Program-made: the position numbers and the translations under genes | Source of the DNA: Rhodospirillales bacterium | Lineage (GTDB): Bacteria > Pseudomonadota > Alphaproteobacteria > Rhodospirillales > UBA2165 | Direction of reading: 5' to 3' | NCBI GenBank assembly: GCA_013204125.1 | Contig: JABMOP010000605.1 | Location: 1 to 59,179 of the forward strand | Length of the DNA: 59,179 nucleotides | In this document: positions 51,745 to 59,179 of the stretch, piece by piece | How the letters are laid out: each line of letters begins with the position of its first letter | Numbering within the stretch: position 1 is the stretch's first letter | The notes under the pieces: generated by a model | Seen by the model: only the letters and a program-made list of their open reading frames with translations | What the model was told of the DNA's origin: nothing | Databases searched by the model: none

Positions 51745-52813
51745 TCGGTCCTTGGTGATCCAGTCCCACACCGGTGAATACCGGGCGCATTTCGTTGAGG
51801 ACGCCCTTTCCAAATTAAATGCCGATATCCCCGAAGGCGCGCACTTCATTATCGATGCCAGAGTGGCCGATCTCTACGGCTCCGAAATGAAAAACATTCT
51901 TGCTGCCCCCTCGGTATTGCGGATCGAAGCGGTAGAGCCCAGCAAATCGCTCGATAAATTTCCGGGTTATGTCGATCACTTGGTATCCCACGCGATCCGG
52001 CGCGATCAGTTGATCATCGCCATCGGCGGCGGCATCATCCAGGACATCACCTGCTTCCTGGCGGCCACCATATTACGCGGGGTCGCTTGGCGTTTTTATC
52101 CAACGACGCTCCTTTCCCAAGCAGATTCCTGCATTGGCTCAAAAAGCTCGATCAATAGCGGTGAGGCCAAAAACATCCTCGGCACGTTCACCCCTCCCCA
52201 AGAAGTGTTCATCTCAACCCTGTTCCTCGGCAGTCTGGACGAGCGCGATGTGCGCTCCGGTGTCGGAGAGATGTTGAAAGTCCACGCCATCGATGGGCCG
52301 AGTTCGTTTCGGCTGATCGCCGGAGATTATGAGCGCTTGTTCAGTGAACCACAGGTGATGATCGGTTATGTCCGGCGCTCCTTAGAGATAAAAAGGCCCT
52401 ATATCGAGGAAGACGAGTTTGATCGTGGTCCGCGTAATATTTTCAACTACGGCCATTCTTTCGGCCACGCCATCGAGGCGGCGACGGATTTCGCCGTGCC
52501 GCATGGTATTGGCGTGACCATGGGCATGGATCTGGCCAATTGGGTCGCGGTGAGACTGGGCCTTAGCTCGGAAGACCATTTCGCAGCAATGCATTCGACG
52601 CTTAAAGAAAATTACCGTGGTTTTGAAGATCAGTTAGTTCCTTTGGAGCCGTTCCTAGCGGCACTTTCCAAGGACAAAAAAAATACCGGAACCGGCAAGG
52701 TCACACTTATCTTGCCGGGCGCCGATGGTTATGTGGCAAAAAGCCAACATGCCAACGACGGCGCCTTCGCCGAGATCTGCCGAACCTATTTTGAAAGCGG
52801 CAGGACAGCGTAA
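51737..52813 (+). CDS. sugar phosphate cyclase, 3-dehydroquinate synthase-like
   Basis: 358 residues from GTG 51737; an earlier in-frame start inside the SDR gene is not credible. AroB-superfamily motifs are IAIGGGIIQDITCFLAATIL, YPTTLLSQADSCIGSKSSIN, KNILGTFTPPQEV, GEMLKVHAID and NYGHSFGHAIEAATDF. The metal-binding Glu/His/His are present. Differences from true AroB (GSKSSIN for GGKTAVN, EMLKVH for EVIKYG) suggest a specialised cyclase. Such enzymes make a carbocycle from a sugar phosphate. Next to an SDR and two methyltransferases it could build a cyclitol part of the glycan. Which sugar phosphate is used is unknown. Confidence 0.85.
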   Translation: MSDRSLVIQSHTGEYRAHFVEDALSKLNADIPEGAHFIIDARVADLYGSEMKNILAAPSVLRIEAVEPSKSLDKFPGYVDHLVSHAIRRDQLIIAIGGGIIQDITCFLAATILRGVAWRFYPTTLLSQADSCIGSKSSINSGEAKNILGTFTPPQEVFISTLFLGSLDERDVRSGVGEMLKVHAIDGPSSFRLIAGDYERLFSEPQVMIGYVRRSLEIKRPYIEEDEFDRGPRNIFNYGHSFGHAIEAATDFAVPHGIGVTMGMDLANWVAVRLGLSSEDHFAAMHSTLKENYRGFEDQLVPLEPFLAALSKDKKNTGTGKVTLILPGADGYVAKSQHANDGAFAEICRTYFESGRTA

Positions 52814-53688
52814 TGTTAAACGCCGCCAAAAATATTGCACGTTCCGTGGGCATTGATACCACCGCACTTTACCAGTCTCTATCGGCCAGAAGTCTTGACG
52901 CTGCGGCAAGGGAACAAGGTCTTTCGGATACGGCTGATAAGCTCCGCGCTATTATTCCAGATCTGCGCAATCAATATACCGGCGTGTTGGACGAGGAAGA
53001 ATATCTGCGCTACTGGGAGAAAAAAATGCGCGGGCTCCATGCATGGCAAGTGGGCTGCGTTCAAGACGCACTGGAAATTATCGGCGGACAAAATTTAGTG
53101 TTGGCGGATATTGGCGATTCATCGGGGAATCACGGAATATACCTTAAGGAAATTTTACCCGCCGGAATGATAGCGAAAGTCATCAGCGTGAATTTGGATC
53201 CCGTGGCCATCGACAAAATTAAAGCCAAGGGTGGCGATGCGATCCTCAGCCGCGCCGAAGAATTAGATCTTCTCGGCATCAAAGCCGATCTTTTTATGAG
53301 TTTCGAGACGGTCGAGCACTTAACCGACCCCGTGCGCTTCCTCCATAATTTAGCCACCGAAGGCAGCGCCGAATATCTATTTATGTCGGTCCCATATCGC
53401 CGGACCAGCCGCTTCGGCGGTTCTCACCTACGGACGATGGACGCGGCGCTACCGGACAAAATGACGGCAGAAGAAGTACATGTTTATGAATTCTCGCCGG
53501 CAGATTGGGTTCTGCTTGCACGGTTTGCGGGGTTTGAGCCGGTGTTTGAAAGCACTTATCTCCAATACCCAAAGTATTCGCTCTTTCGGCTCCTCGCTCC
53601 CTTATGGCGAAAGCTCGATTTTGAAGGTTTTTTTGGCGTCCTCCTGAAGCGAAACCTCGGATTAGCCGAGCGTTATGCGGATTGGTAG
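52813..53688 (+). CDS. SAM-dependent methyltransferase-like protein
   Basis: 291 residues. A helical lead of about 85 residues (EEEYLRYWEKKMRGLHAWQV) precedes a Rossmann core: LVLADIGDSSGNHGIYL takes the place of motif I, ISVNLDPVAIDKIKAKGGD follows, then ADLFMSFETVEHLTDPVRFL and EYLFMSVPYRR. The fold is that of a methyltransferase but motif I (GDSSGNHG) differs from GCGxG. SAM binding is probable, not proven. It overlaps the cyclase by one base (TAATG). A short tandem duplication lies at its stop. Confidence 0.72.
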   Translation: MLNAAKNIARSVGIDTTALYQSLSARSLDAAAREQGLSDTADKLRAIIPDLRNQYTGVLDEEEYLRYWEKKMRGLHAWQVGCVQDALEIIGGQNLVLADIGDSSGNHGIYLKEILPAGMIAKVISVNLDPVAIDKIKAKGGDAILSRAEELDLLGIKADLFMSFETVEHLTDPVRFLHNLATEGSAEYLFMSVPYRRTSRFGGSHLRTMDAALPDKMTAEEVHVYEFSPADWVLLARFAGFEPVFESTYLQYPKYSLFRLLAPLWRKLDFEGFFGVLLKRNLGLAERYADW

Positions 53689-53706
53689 GGCCGCCGGTAG
53701 GGCCGC
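53684..53706 (+). repeat. 12-bp tandem duplication at a gene junction
   Basis: GGTAGGGCCGCC followed by GGTAGGGCCGC, from the TAG stop of the methyltransferase gene to the ATG at 53707. It doubles a GGTAGGG that may serve as ribosome site, so both the spacing and the strength of coupling may have changed. Confidence 0.6.
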
Positions 53707-55311
53707 ATGACCGTTCTTCTCTCGACCTCGAAAAATCCACCCAACCCATCGCAGTATGATTGCTGGTGCGCCGTTGGTAGCGTAAAGGCGGAGCTCAATC
53801 CAGCGGCGCGCGTACCGGGATTAGTGCAACTTTTGATTTCGGCGACAAATTTGATCGCCAACGAATGGCTCGCCCTGGGCAAAAAATTAGCAGAGGCGCC
53901 CGGGGCGGGTTTAGCTCATGCGCCGGCCTGCGCGGCCAATGCATCCGATTTTGGGCGTATGTTGGCTTGGGCCAAAGTAATCGAAACATGGGCGGCCGGC
54001 GATGAACGCGTAGCTGTTCTTTGCGACGACCCATGGATGTTCCGCCATTTGGCGGGAATCTTAGATATTCAAGCGGGCCCGCCGCCGCCCTTATTCGTGC
54101 AGTGGATCAAACTTTTCTGGCGCGGCTATATTGTCAGATCGAAATTGAGCTTGGAATTATTTTGGGCCGCTTGGCAGCTACGGGAACAGCGCCAAACTTA
54201 CCGGCAAGGCGCGGTGTCATTGCTGGTATACGGCCATCCCAATACCACGATAGAGGGTTCGGACAGCTATTTTGGTGAATTGATGAAACATTTCGTTGAT
54301 CTTAGCCGAGTTTTTCATGTGGACTGCAAACTCGGTCGGGCGCTGGAACTAACTGGAGACGGTCGCAATTTCAGCCTTCACGCGTGGGGGAACTCCCTTG
54401 CCGCCCTGACGCTATTCTCTGCTAAATGGCGGCCCGGGGAAGCCGACAAAACGGGTCCATATGGATGGCTGGTCCGCCGTGCTGCGGCGCTTGAAGGCGG
54501 CACCGGGCAACCGGCGATGATCCGCTGGCAACAAATTTGCCAAAAGGCGTGGCTGAAAGCCGCCACGCCACGCGCCGTCGTGTGGCCTTGGGAAAACCAT
54601 TCCTGGGAGCGCGAATTCGTTCGCTGCGCACGGGCCAATGGAACGGCAACCATCGGCTACCAACACACCACGATCGGCAAGCAGGAGTTAAATTATTTTC
54701 CCGGATCGAATGTCGATGGATTGGAAAGCATTCCAGACCAAATTTTGACCAGCGGAAAAGAGGGCCGGAACGTTCTGGCAAAATCCGGCATTCCCGGAAA
54801 CCGAATAGCCATCGGCGGCGCTTTCCGGGTGCGGAGCGAAGCGTCGCTCAGCCATGATCCCGACGGCCCAATATTCCTCGCACTGCCGTTCGATCACGAA
54901 ATTTGTGCCGAAATGATCGAAGCCGTTCGCCCTCTGGGCGCCGGCGGGAAAACATTTTTGATCAAGGGCCATCCGATGACGCCTTACCGGTTCAGCGAAA
55001 GCCCAGGCGTTTACGCCACTTCATTGCCCTTGGACCGCCAAGAGCCGCTGGCCGCGGTTATTTATTCGTCAACGACAGTGGGGCTGGAAGCTGTTCTCGG
55101 CGGATTACCTACTTTCGAGTTTCTGCCATCGAACAAGCCGCCCTTGGATGTGCTGCCGAGCGGTATTGAAGTCATGAAGGTCACGGCGGAAACCCTGGAA
55201 CAGAGTCTCAGCGATATCCGATTGCCGCCGTCGATCAATGCCGAAATTATCTTCTCGGCCCCAGATATGAAAATTTGGGAAGCGGCGTTGGTTCAGGAAG
55301 TCCAGCCGTGA
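53707..55311 (+). CDS. putative GT-B-like glycosyltransferase
   Basis: 534 residues, family not certain. The C-terminal half is like the capsule/CDP-glycerol-transferase group: RANGTATIGYQHTTIGKQEL, then KTFLIKGHPMTPYRF and VIYSSTTVGLEAVLGGLPTF, the usual donor-site end. The N-terminal half has long helical parts (LLISATNLIANEWLALGKKL). It resembles the proteins at 26039 and 29701 in layout. A sugar transferase of the polymer is the best guess. GTGA overlap with the GNAT gene. Confidence 0.62.
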   Translation: MTVLLSTSKNPPNPSQYDCWCAVGSVKAELNPAARVPGLVQLLISATNLIANEWLALGKKLAEAPGAGLAHAPACAANASDFGRMLAWAKVIETWAAGDERVAVLCDDPWMFRHLAGILDIQAGPPPPLFVQWIKLFWRGYIVRSKLSLELFWAAWQLREQRQTYRQGAVSLLVYGHPNTTIEGSDSYFGELMKHFVDLSRVFHVDCKLGRALELTGDGRNFSLHAWGNSLAALTLFSAKWRPGEADKTGPYGWLVRRAAALEGGTGQPAMIRWQQICQKAWLKAATPRAVVWPWENHSWEREFVRCARANGTATIGYQHTTIGKQELNYFPGSNVDGLESIPDQILTSGKEGRNVLAKSGIPGNRIAIGGAFRVRSEASLSHDPDGPIFLALPFDHEICAEMIEAVRPLGAGGKTFLIKGHPMTPYRFSESPGVYATSLPLDRQEPLAAVIYSSTTVGLEAVLGGLPTFEFLPSNKPPLDVLPSGIEVMKVTAETLEQSLSDIRLPPSINAEIIFSAPDMKIWEAALVQEVQP

Positions 55312-56354
55312 ATAACAAACCATCCACCCGCTGGACGATCCGCGAGGCAGGGCCAGAAGATTTAGACGCGATCCGGTCGCTCTATCTCGATGTTTGGGGA
55401 TATAACCGGCCGCGCTCCTTCGATCACTGGCGTTATCTGACTGCGCCGGACGGTCAATGCCCTGTAACCCTGGCCGCTGATGGCGAGAAACTGGCGGGTG
55501 CCTATACGGTCTGGCCGGTGAAAATAAGGGTGGGCGACGAAGTCGTGACCGGTGCGCAATCCATGGACACCATGACCCATCCCAATTATCAGGGCCAAGG
55601 CGTCTTTACCAAACTGGCCGAGGCTTGTTACGAAATAGCCGCCGCGCGCGGCACCGAAATTCTCTATGGCTTTCCCAATCCGCTCAGCTATCCGGGCTTC
55701 GTCAAGCGACTCGGCTGGACCCATACGGGTGACGTGACCCATTGGATACGCTTCATCAAGCCGTCCAAGCATCCGAAAATACCCGGCCTAGCCAAACCCG
55801 TAGCCGATCTGGCCGCCGCGTTGTTGCCAAGGGGACGGCGGCGCGATTATGAAATCACCCCAGCCAAACCGACGGATTCCGAACTTGAGCCCCTGCTGGC
55901 CCAATGGCGGCAAGAGGCTGGAACCTGCCGGATCGAACGAAACACCGAATGGATTTCTTGGCGCACCGCGCCCGAGGCGGAAAACGACTATCGGTGGGTG
56001 GCCGCGCGCCGCGGCGGCACTTTGGCTGCGGTGGGCGTTTGGGGCCGCCAGAATGAAGCTTGGGGCAAAGTTGCCGACAACAGGGCCCATCTGGTCGAGC
56101 TTCTGGGCGACGACCCACAGGCGCTGGAAGCGGTACTGGCCACCATCATCGAACAATCGGCGGCTAGCGGCTCCGTCCTTTTAGAAACCGTAACCAATGT
56201 CGAGCACATTTGCCGGGCCCTCCGCCGGGCCGGGTTCCTTAAACATCGGCAAGCGCCCTTTATCGTGCGCTCCCTCAGAAAGACCAATTTCGCAACCGAT
56301 ATCTTGGCCCATGACAACTGGCGCATCATGGGCAGCGACGTGGATACCTTTTGA
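55308..56354 (+). CDS. GNAT family N-acyltransferase
   Basis: 348 residues from a GTG that overlaps the preceding stop (GTGA). The acetyl-CoA loop is HPNYQGQGVFTKLAEA (about 86-101), followed by ILYGFPNPLSYPGFVKRLGW. A second half of about 160 residues (LLAQWRQEAGTCRIERNTEW and on) looks like a degenerate second GNAT fold. Members in polysaccharide loci acylate amino sugars or lipid-linked precursors. TGA overlaps the TTG of the deacetylase gene. Confidence 0.84.
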   Translation: MNNKPSTRWTIREAGPEDLDAIRSLYLDVWGYNRPRSFDHWRYLTAPDGQCPVTLAADGEKLAGAYTVWPVKIRVGDEVVTGAQSMDTMTHPNYQGQGVFTKLAEACYEIAAARGTEILYGFPNPLSYPGFVKRLGWTHTGDVTHWIRFIKPSKHPKIPGLAKPVADLAAALLPRGRRRDYEITPAKPTDSELEPLLAQWRQEAGTCRIERNTEWISWRTAPEAENDYRWVAARRGGTLAAVGVWGRQNEAWGKVADNRAHLVELLGDDPQALEAVLATIIEQSAASGSVLLETVTNVEHICRALRRAGFLKHRQAPFIVRSLRKTNFATDILAHDNWRIMGSDVDTF

Positions 56355-57190
56355 AAAAAACTTGGGACGGTACTTTGGATGAATGGTCGGCGGCAACGCC
56401 CCTTCGTATGCGGATGCGCGATCTAATGCGCGACTTCGCGCTTCGGGCGCTGTCCACTGGAAAGCGCATAGACGCCACTACGAACTGGATTCGCTTTCCC
56501 TACTACCATCATGTTTTAGACGGCGAGCGCACCGGGTTCGAACGCCAACTTCGATTTCTCCGCCAGGCCGGCGAGTTCATTTCCATTGACGATGCCGCCG
56601 CCCTGTTGAAAGGGTCGGAACCGATTAATGGACGTTATTTCTGTGTCGGCTTCGATGATGGATTCAAAAGCTGTTTAACCGGGGCTCTACCGATCCTGGT
56701 TGAACACGCCGTTCCTGCAGTATTTTATGTCGTCACTTCGCTTATCGGCCGCACGCTGGCGCCTGATGATCCCATCACGCAGTCAACCTTCGGCTTTGAG
56801 GGGGGCAATACCAACTTAGAGTTTCTGTCTTGGGACAATTGCCGGGAAATGATTGCCGCCGGCATGACCATCGGTTCGCACACGCAATCCCACGTTCGAC
56901 TGGCGGAAATTACAGATGCGAACGCCACCAAGGAATTGACAGGCTCGAAAGCCGAAATCGAACGGGAAACTGGGAAATCTTGCCATCACTTCTGTGCCCC
57001 ATATGGGTTGCCCGATAGGGATTTTGGCAGCCGGGATAGAAAATTGGTCGCCGCTGCGGGCTATCGCTCGTTTGTTACCGGCATTCGGGGCGCCACACGC
57101 GCCGGCGATGATGCGTATAATCTAAAGCGCGACCATTTATTGGCAAATTGGGGCAACCACCAACTCCGCTACTTCCTAAGCAGAAATTAA
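56351..57190 (+). CDS. polysaccharide deacetylase (NodB fold)
   Basis: 279 residues from a TTG overlapping the GNAT stop. NodB motifs: FCVGFDDGFKSC (about 97-108) with the two Asp, GSHTQSHVRL with the metal His pair, and FCAPYGLPDRDFGS as third motif. It removes acetyl groups from amino sugars in a metal-dependent way; no signal peptide is seen, so it may act in the cytosol on a lipid-linked or free precursor. The TAATG junction couples it to the heparinase-like gene. Confidence 0.87.
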   Translation: MKKTWDGTLDEWSAATPLRMRMRDLMRDFALRALSTGKRIDATTNWIRFPYYHHVLDGERTGFERQLRFLRQAGEFISIDDAAALLKGSEPINGRYFCVGFDDGFKSCLTGALPILVEHAVPAVFYVVTSLIGRTLAPDDPITQSTFGFEGGNTNLEFLSWDNCREMIAAGMTIGSHTQSHVRLAEITDANATKELTGSKAEIERETGKSCHHFCAPYGLPDRDFGSRDRKLVAAAGYRSFVTGIRGATRAGDDAYNLKRDHLLANWGNHQLRYFLSRN

Positions 57191-58884
57191 TGGCCATCAC
57201 AGCGCCATTTCGAAAAATCCACAATGTTCTGAACGATCCGGTTTTGCAGCGCTGGCTGTTTGGTCGCCTCACCGGGCGCTGGCGGCCCGCGCCGTTTCAC
57301 CGCCTTCATCCCGAATATTTAAAAGGGCTGGAACTGAATGCAGAGGCCAGCCCAAACTTGGATTTAATGGATCTTCGCGACACCGCGCCTCAAAACCCGA
57401 TCCGCCTTGATCTGGCGGGGCATATCTTAAACCTTGAGCCCGGTGCCGAGCGGTCATTTATTGAGCGAGATTTTACCGATACGGAAAGCCTCCTGGCGCT
57501 GCATCGGTTTGCATGGATTCCCAATGCCGGCGGCGAGTGTGATCCAGCCTGGGTAAATTCCCTGTGGCGTTCCTGGATGGAATGCCATGGCGATCCCAGT
57601 GCGGAGGGATGGGCCTGGCACCCCTATACCGCCGCAGAGAGGCTGATCAATATCCTTGGTTTTGCCAAACGGTTTGGGTTGCCCGGCCCGCGGGAACAGA
57701 GTTTGGAAACCCTGGCCCAGCATGGTCCGGCAATCTGGCGCGGCCTCGAATATTTTGGCGATATTAATACCGGAAATCACTTGGCGAACAATGGGCGCGG
57801 GCTATTTCTGGGAGGCTTGGGACTGGGAATCGATGAATGGGCCGAGATGGGCGGTCGTATACTGGTTCGCGAAGGCGACCGCATATTTGCCGGCTCTGGA
57901 ATTTTGCGCGAAGGGTCGAGCCATTATCACCTTCTTGTTACGCGCTGGTACGCCGAATGTTGGCTTGCAGCCAGCGCGGCTGGGCGGTCGGAAACAGAGG
58001 CGCTGGCGACAATCACCGAACGAGCGCTTTCCGTGTTGCCGATTTTCGCCATGCCCGGCGGCTTCCCGCTGATTGGAGACGTATCGCCTGACTGCGCGCC
58101 GGAACATCTTGCCGGTTTGGTGGCGGGCGAGCGGACCGGATGGCTGGGCGGGTTGGAAGAAGAAGACTTCGCCGCACTGGGCACGGTCCGGCGTCAGGCG
58201 GTTTTTGATCCGACGAAAATCTCGGTGGACGGGTGGCGGCGTAAACAGATCGGAAAATGGTGTGCCATCTGGCATTTATCGCCGAGCGGTTGGGCCGAAC
58301 AGCCGGGCCACGCCCACCAAGATTTCGGGGGCTTCGAGCTACATTTTGGCAACATCCCGATATTAAGGGATTTCGGGCGCCGGTCTTACGGGCCGGCGGG
58401 AGAGCCCGACACAGGGGCGGCGGCGCATAATGCGCTGCGGATTGATGGCCACGATCCCTATCCGCCAAATAAACCTTATTATGTTGGCGAATTTCGGAGT
58501 TCCGTCTGCGGCGCCCCGCCGAATATTACCGAAACCACGAATAGCCTGAGTATTGAAACCAACGCCTTTTCGCGGCTTGGTAACGTCGGCGCTTGGAAGC
58601 GGAGCTGGCATTTTGCCGAGGACGGATTGTCCATCACCGATCAGATCGATGGCCGGGGCCGCCACCTGGTAGAGAGACATTTGCACACCACATTGCCGGT
58701 CATCCTCCAAGACGGAAAGATCGAAATTGGTCCCATCAGAATATTGACGGATGGAAAGGTCGTGGCGCGTCCATCGGCGCGTTCAAACGCCTATGGACAA
58801 ACCGAGCCGGCAACTTCCACCACCTTATCTGCCGAGGTTGATCTGCCGTGGACAGGCGCCCTGAAATTGGAGCCGTTGGCGTGA
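57190..58884 (+). CDS. heparinase II/III-like protein
   Basis: 564 residues from ATG 57190, which overlaps the preceding TAA. The N-terminal helical toroid includes HPYTAAERLINILGF, NTGNHLANNGRGLFLGGLGL and SSHYHLLVTRWYAECWLA. The C-terminal beta domain has the family-typical QPGHAHQDFGGFELHFGNIP, then HNALRIDGHDP. Such polysaccharide lyases cleave uronic-acid polymers; copies inside synthesis loci may trim or control chain length. No signal peptide is evident, as in many locus-borne forms. Confidence 0.88.
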   Translation: MAITAPFRKIHNVLNDPVLQRWLFGRLTGRWRPAPFHRLHPEYLKGLELNAEASPNLDLMDLRDTAPQNPIRLDLAGHILNLEPGAERSFIERDFTDTESLLALHRFAWIPNAGGECDPAWVNSLWRSWMECHGDPSAEGWAWHPYTAAERLINILGFAKRFGLPGPREQSLETLAQHGPAIWRGLEYFGDINTGNHLANNGRGLFLGGLGLGIDEWAEMGGRILVREGDRIFAGSGILREGSSHYHLLVTRWYAECWLAASAAGRSETEALATITERALSVLPIFAMPGGFPLIGDVSPDCAPEHLAGLVAGERTGWLGGLEEEDFAALGTVRRQAVFDPTKISVDGWRRKQIGKWCAIWHLSPSGWAEQPGHAHQDFGGFELHFGNIPILRDFGRRSYGPAGEPDTGAAAHNALRIDGHDPYPPNKPYYVGEFRSSVCGAPPNITETTNSLSIETNAFSRLGNVGAWKRSWHFAEDGLSITDQIDGRGRHLVERHLHTTLPVILQDGKIEIGPIRILTDGKVVARPSARSNAYGQTEPATSTTLSAEVDLPWTGALKLEPLA

Positions 58885-59179
58885 TACCAGACGAGCCTAA
58901 CCAAGCGGATATCAGTGTAATTATCCCGGCCTTCCGCGCCAAGTCGACCATCCACCGGGCACTCGAAAGCGTTGCGGCACAGACACTTAAACCCGCCGAA
59001 ATTATCGTCGTCGATGATGGATCGGAAGATGGAACCTTCGAAGCGGTGAAAGCTTGCCGGGCCAAAATGGAGGGGATAGAGCTAAAACTTTTCCGCCAAA
59101 CCAATCGAGGCGCCGGCGCGGCGCGGAACAAGGCGCTGACCGAAGCTCGGTGCACTATCGTCGCTTTTCTCGATGCCGA
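58881..59179 (+). CDS. GT2 glycosyltransferase, 3' end outside window
   Basis: Starts at a GTG overlapping the previous stop (GTGA) and runs off the right edge. 99 codons are seen: ISVIIPAFRAKSTIHRALES, IVVDDGSEDGTFE, and NRGAGAARNKALTEARCTIV followed by FLDA, the start of the DxD motif. This is the normal front half of a GT-A inverting glycosyltransferase. Donor and acceptor unknown. Confidence 0.9.
   Translation, partial: MIPDEPNQADISVIIPAFRAKSTIHRALESVAAQTLKPAEIIVVDDGSEDGTFEAVKACRAKMEGIELKLFRQTNRGAGAARNKALTEARCTIVAFLDA

Noticed and set aside
1..59179. CRISPR array, tRNA, rRNA, prophage or integrase genes
   Set aside because: I looked for regular repeats, tRNA-like cloverleaf ends and phage genes and saw none. 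A tRNAscan or repeat search would settle it.

Overview
The window is one large glycan-biosynthesis island from a Gram-negative bacterium. Moderate GC, short gene overlaps (ATGA, GTGA, TAATG) and the gene families suggest an alphaproteobacterium, possibly Rhodospirillales-like. That placement is an inference: no rRNA or housekeeping gene is present to fix it. Nearly every gene makes, modifies, polymerises or exports sugars. I see no tRNA, rRNA, CRISPR array or intact mobile element.

Layout. (A) 1-10018 is mostly plus strand: a frameshifted methyltransferase cut by the window edge, a large membrane protein, a reverse-strand methyltransferase, a polyprenyl-phosphate-type GT2, an asparagine synthase, a 56-codon small ORF, a DUF115/MptE-like protein of the kind linked to flagellin glycosylation, and a B12-binding radical SAM protein that seems to start at ATT. 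(B) 10135-45188 is a single minus-strand array of 31 genes, read from right to left. It opens with a legionaminic-acid-type set (legB, legC, legG, legI, legH, ptmE-like). Next come an N-acetyl sugar amidotransferase (WbpG family), an AAC(3)-like acyltransferase, and an acyl-making block (HMG-CoA-synthase homologue, MaoC hydratase, unknown protein, KAS III, acyl carrier protein). Then follow a NodB-like protein, GT-B-like transferases, a radical SAM/SPASM protein, neuA, and a second nonulosonate set (neuC-like, 2-hydroxyacid dehydrogenase, neuA-like). After another methyltransferase and radical SAM protein there is a decayed IS3 remnant. The array ends with a second WbpG, a UDP-sulfoquinovose-synthase (SQD1) homologue, a divergent NeuB, HisF, HisH, an ABC flippase and an MBOAT/SGNH O-acetylation pair. 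(C) 45189-46042 is a non-coding divergent control region. It holds repeated GTTCAT/ATGAAC sites, one of them a perfect palindrome over a candidate -10 box, just upstream of a winged-helix regulator gene. (D) 46043-59179 is plus strand: the regulator, a broken Gfo/Idh/MocA dehydrogenase, then a tightly coupled run of SGNH, MBOAT, methyltransferase, SDR, sugar phosphate cyclase (AroB-like), methyltransferase, GT-B-like, GNAT, polysaccharide deacetylase, heparinase II/III-like and a GT2 cut by the window end.

How it may work together (inference). LegB/C/H/G/I plus NeuA would supply CMP-legionaminate-like sugars. One HisH/HisF pair would feed ammonia to two WbpG enzymes that turn N-acetyl into N-acetimidoyl groups. 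The ACP/KAS III/HMGS/MaoC block would make an unusual, possibly branched hydroxyacyl group, delivered to a sugar amine by the AAC(3)-like or PglD-like transferase. The SQD1 homologue would make a sulfo-sugar nucleotide. The ABC exporter and two MBOAT/SGNH pairs would flip and O-acetylate the product. The best candidate for something undescribed is this joint occurrence of an HMGS-based acyl module and an SQD1 homologue inside a two-branch nonulosonic acid locus.
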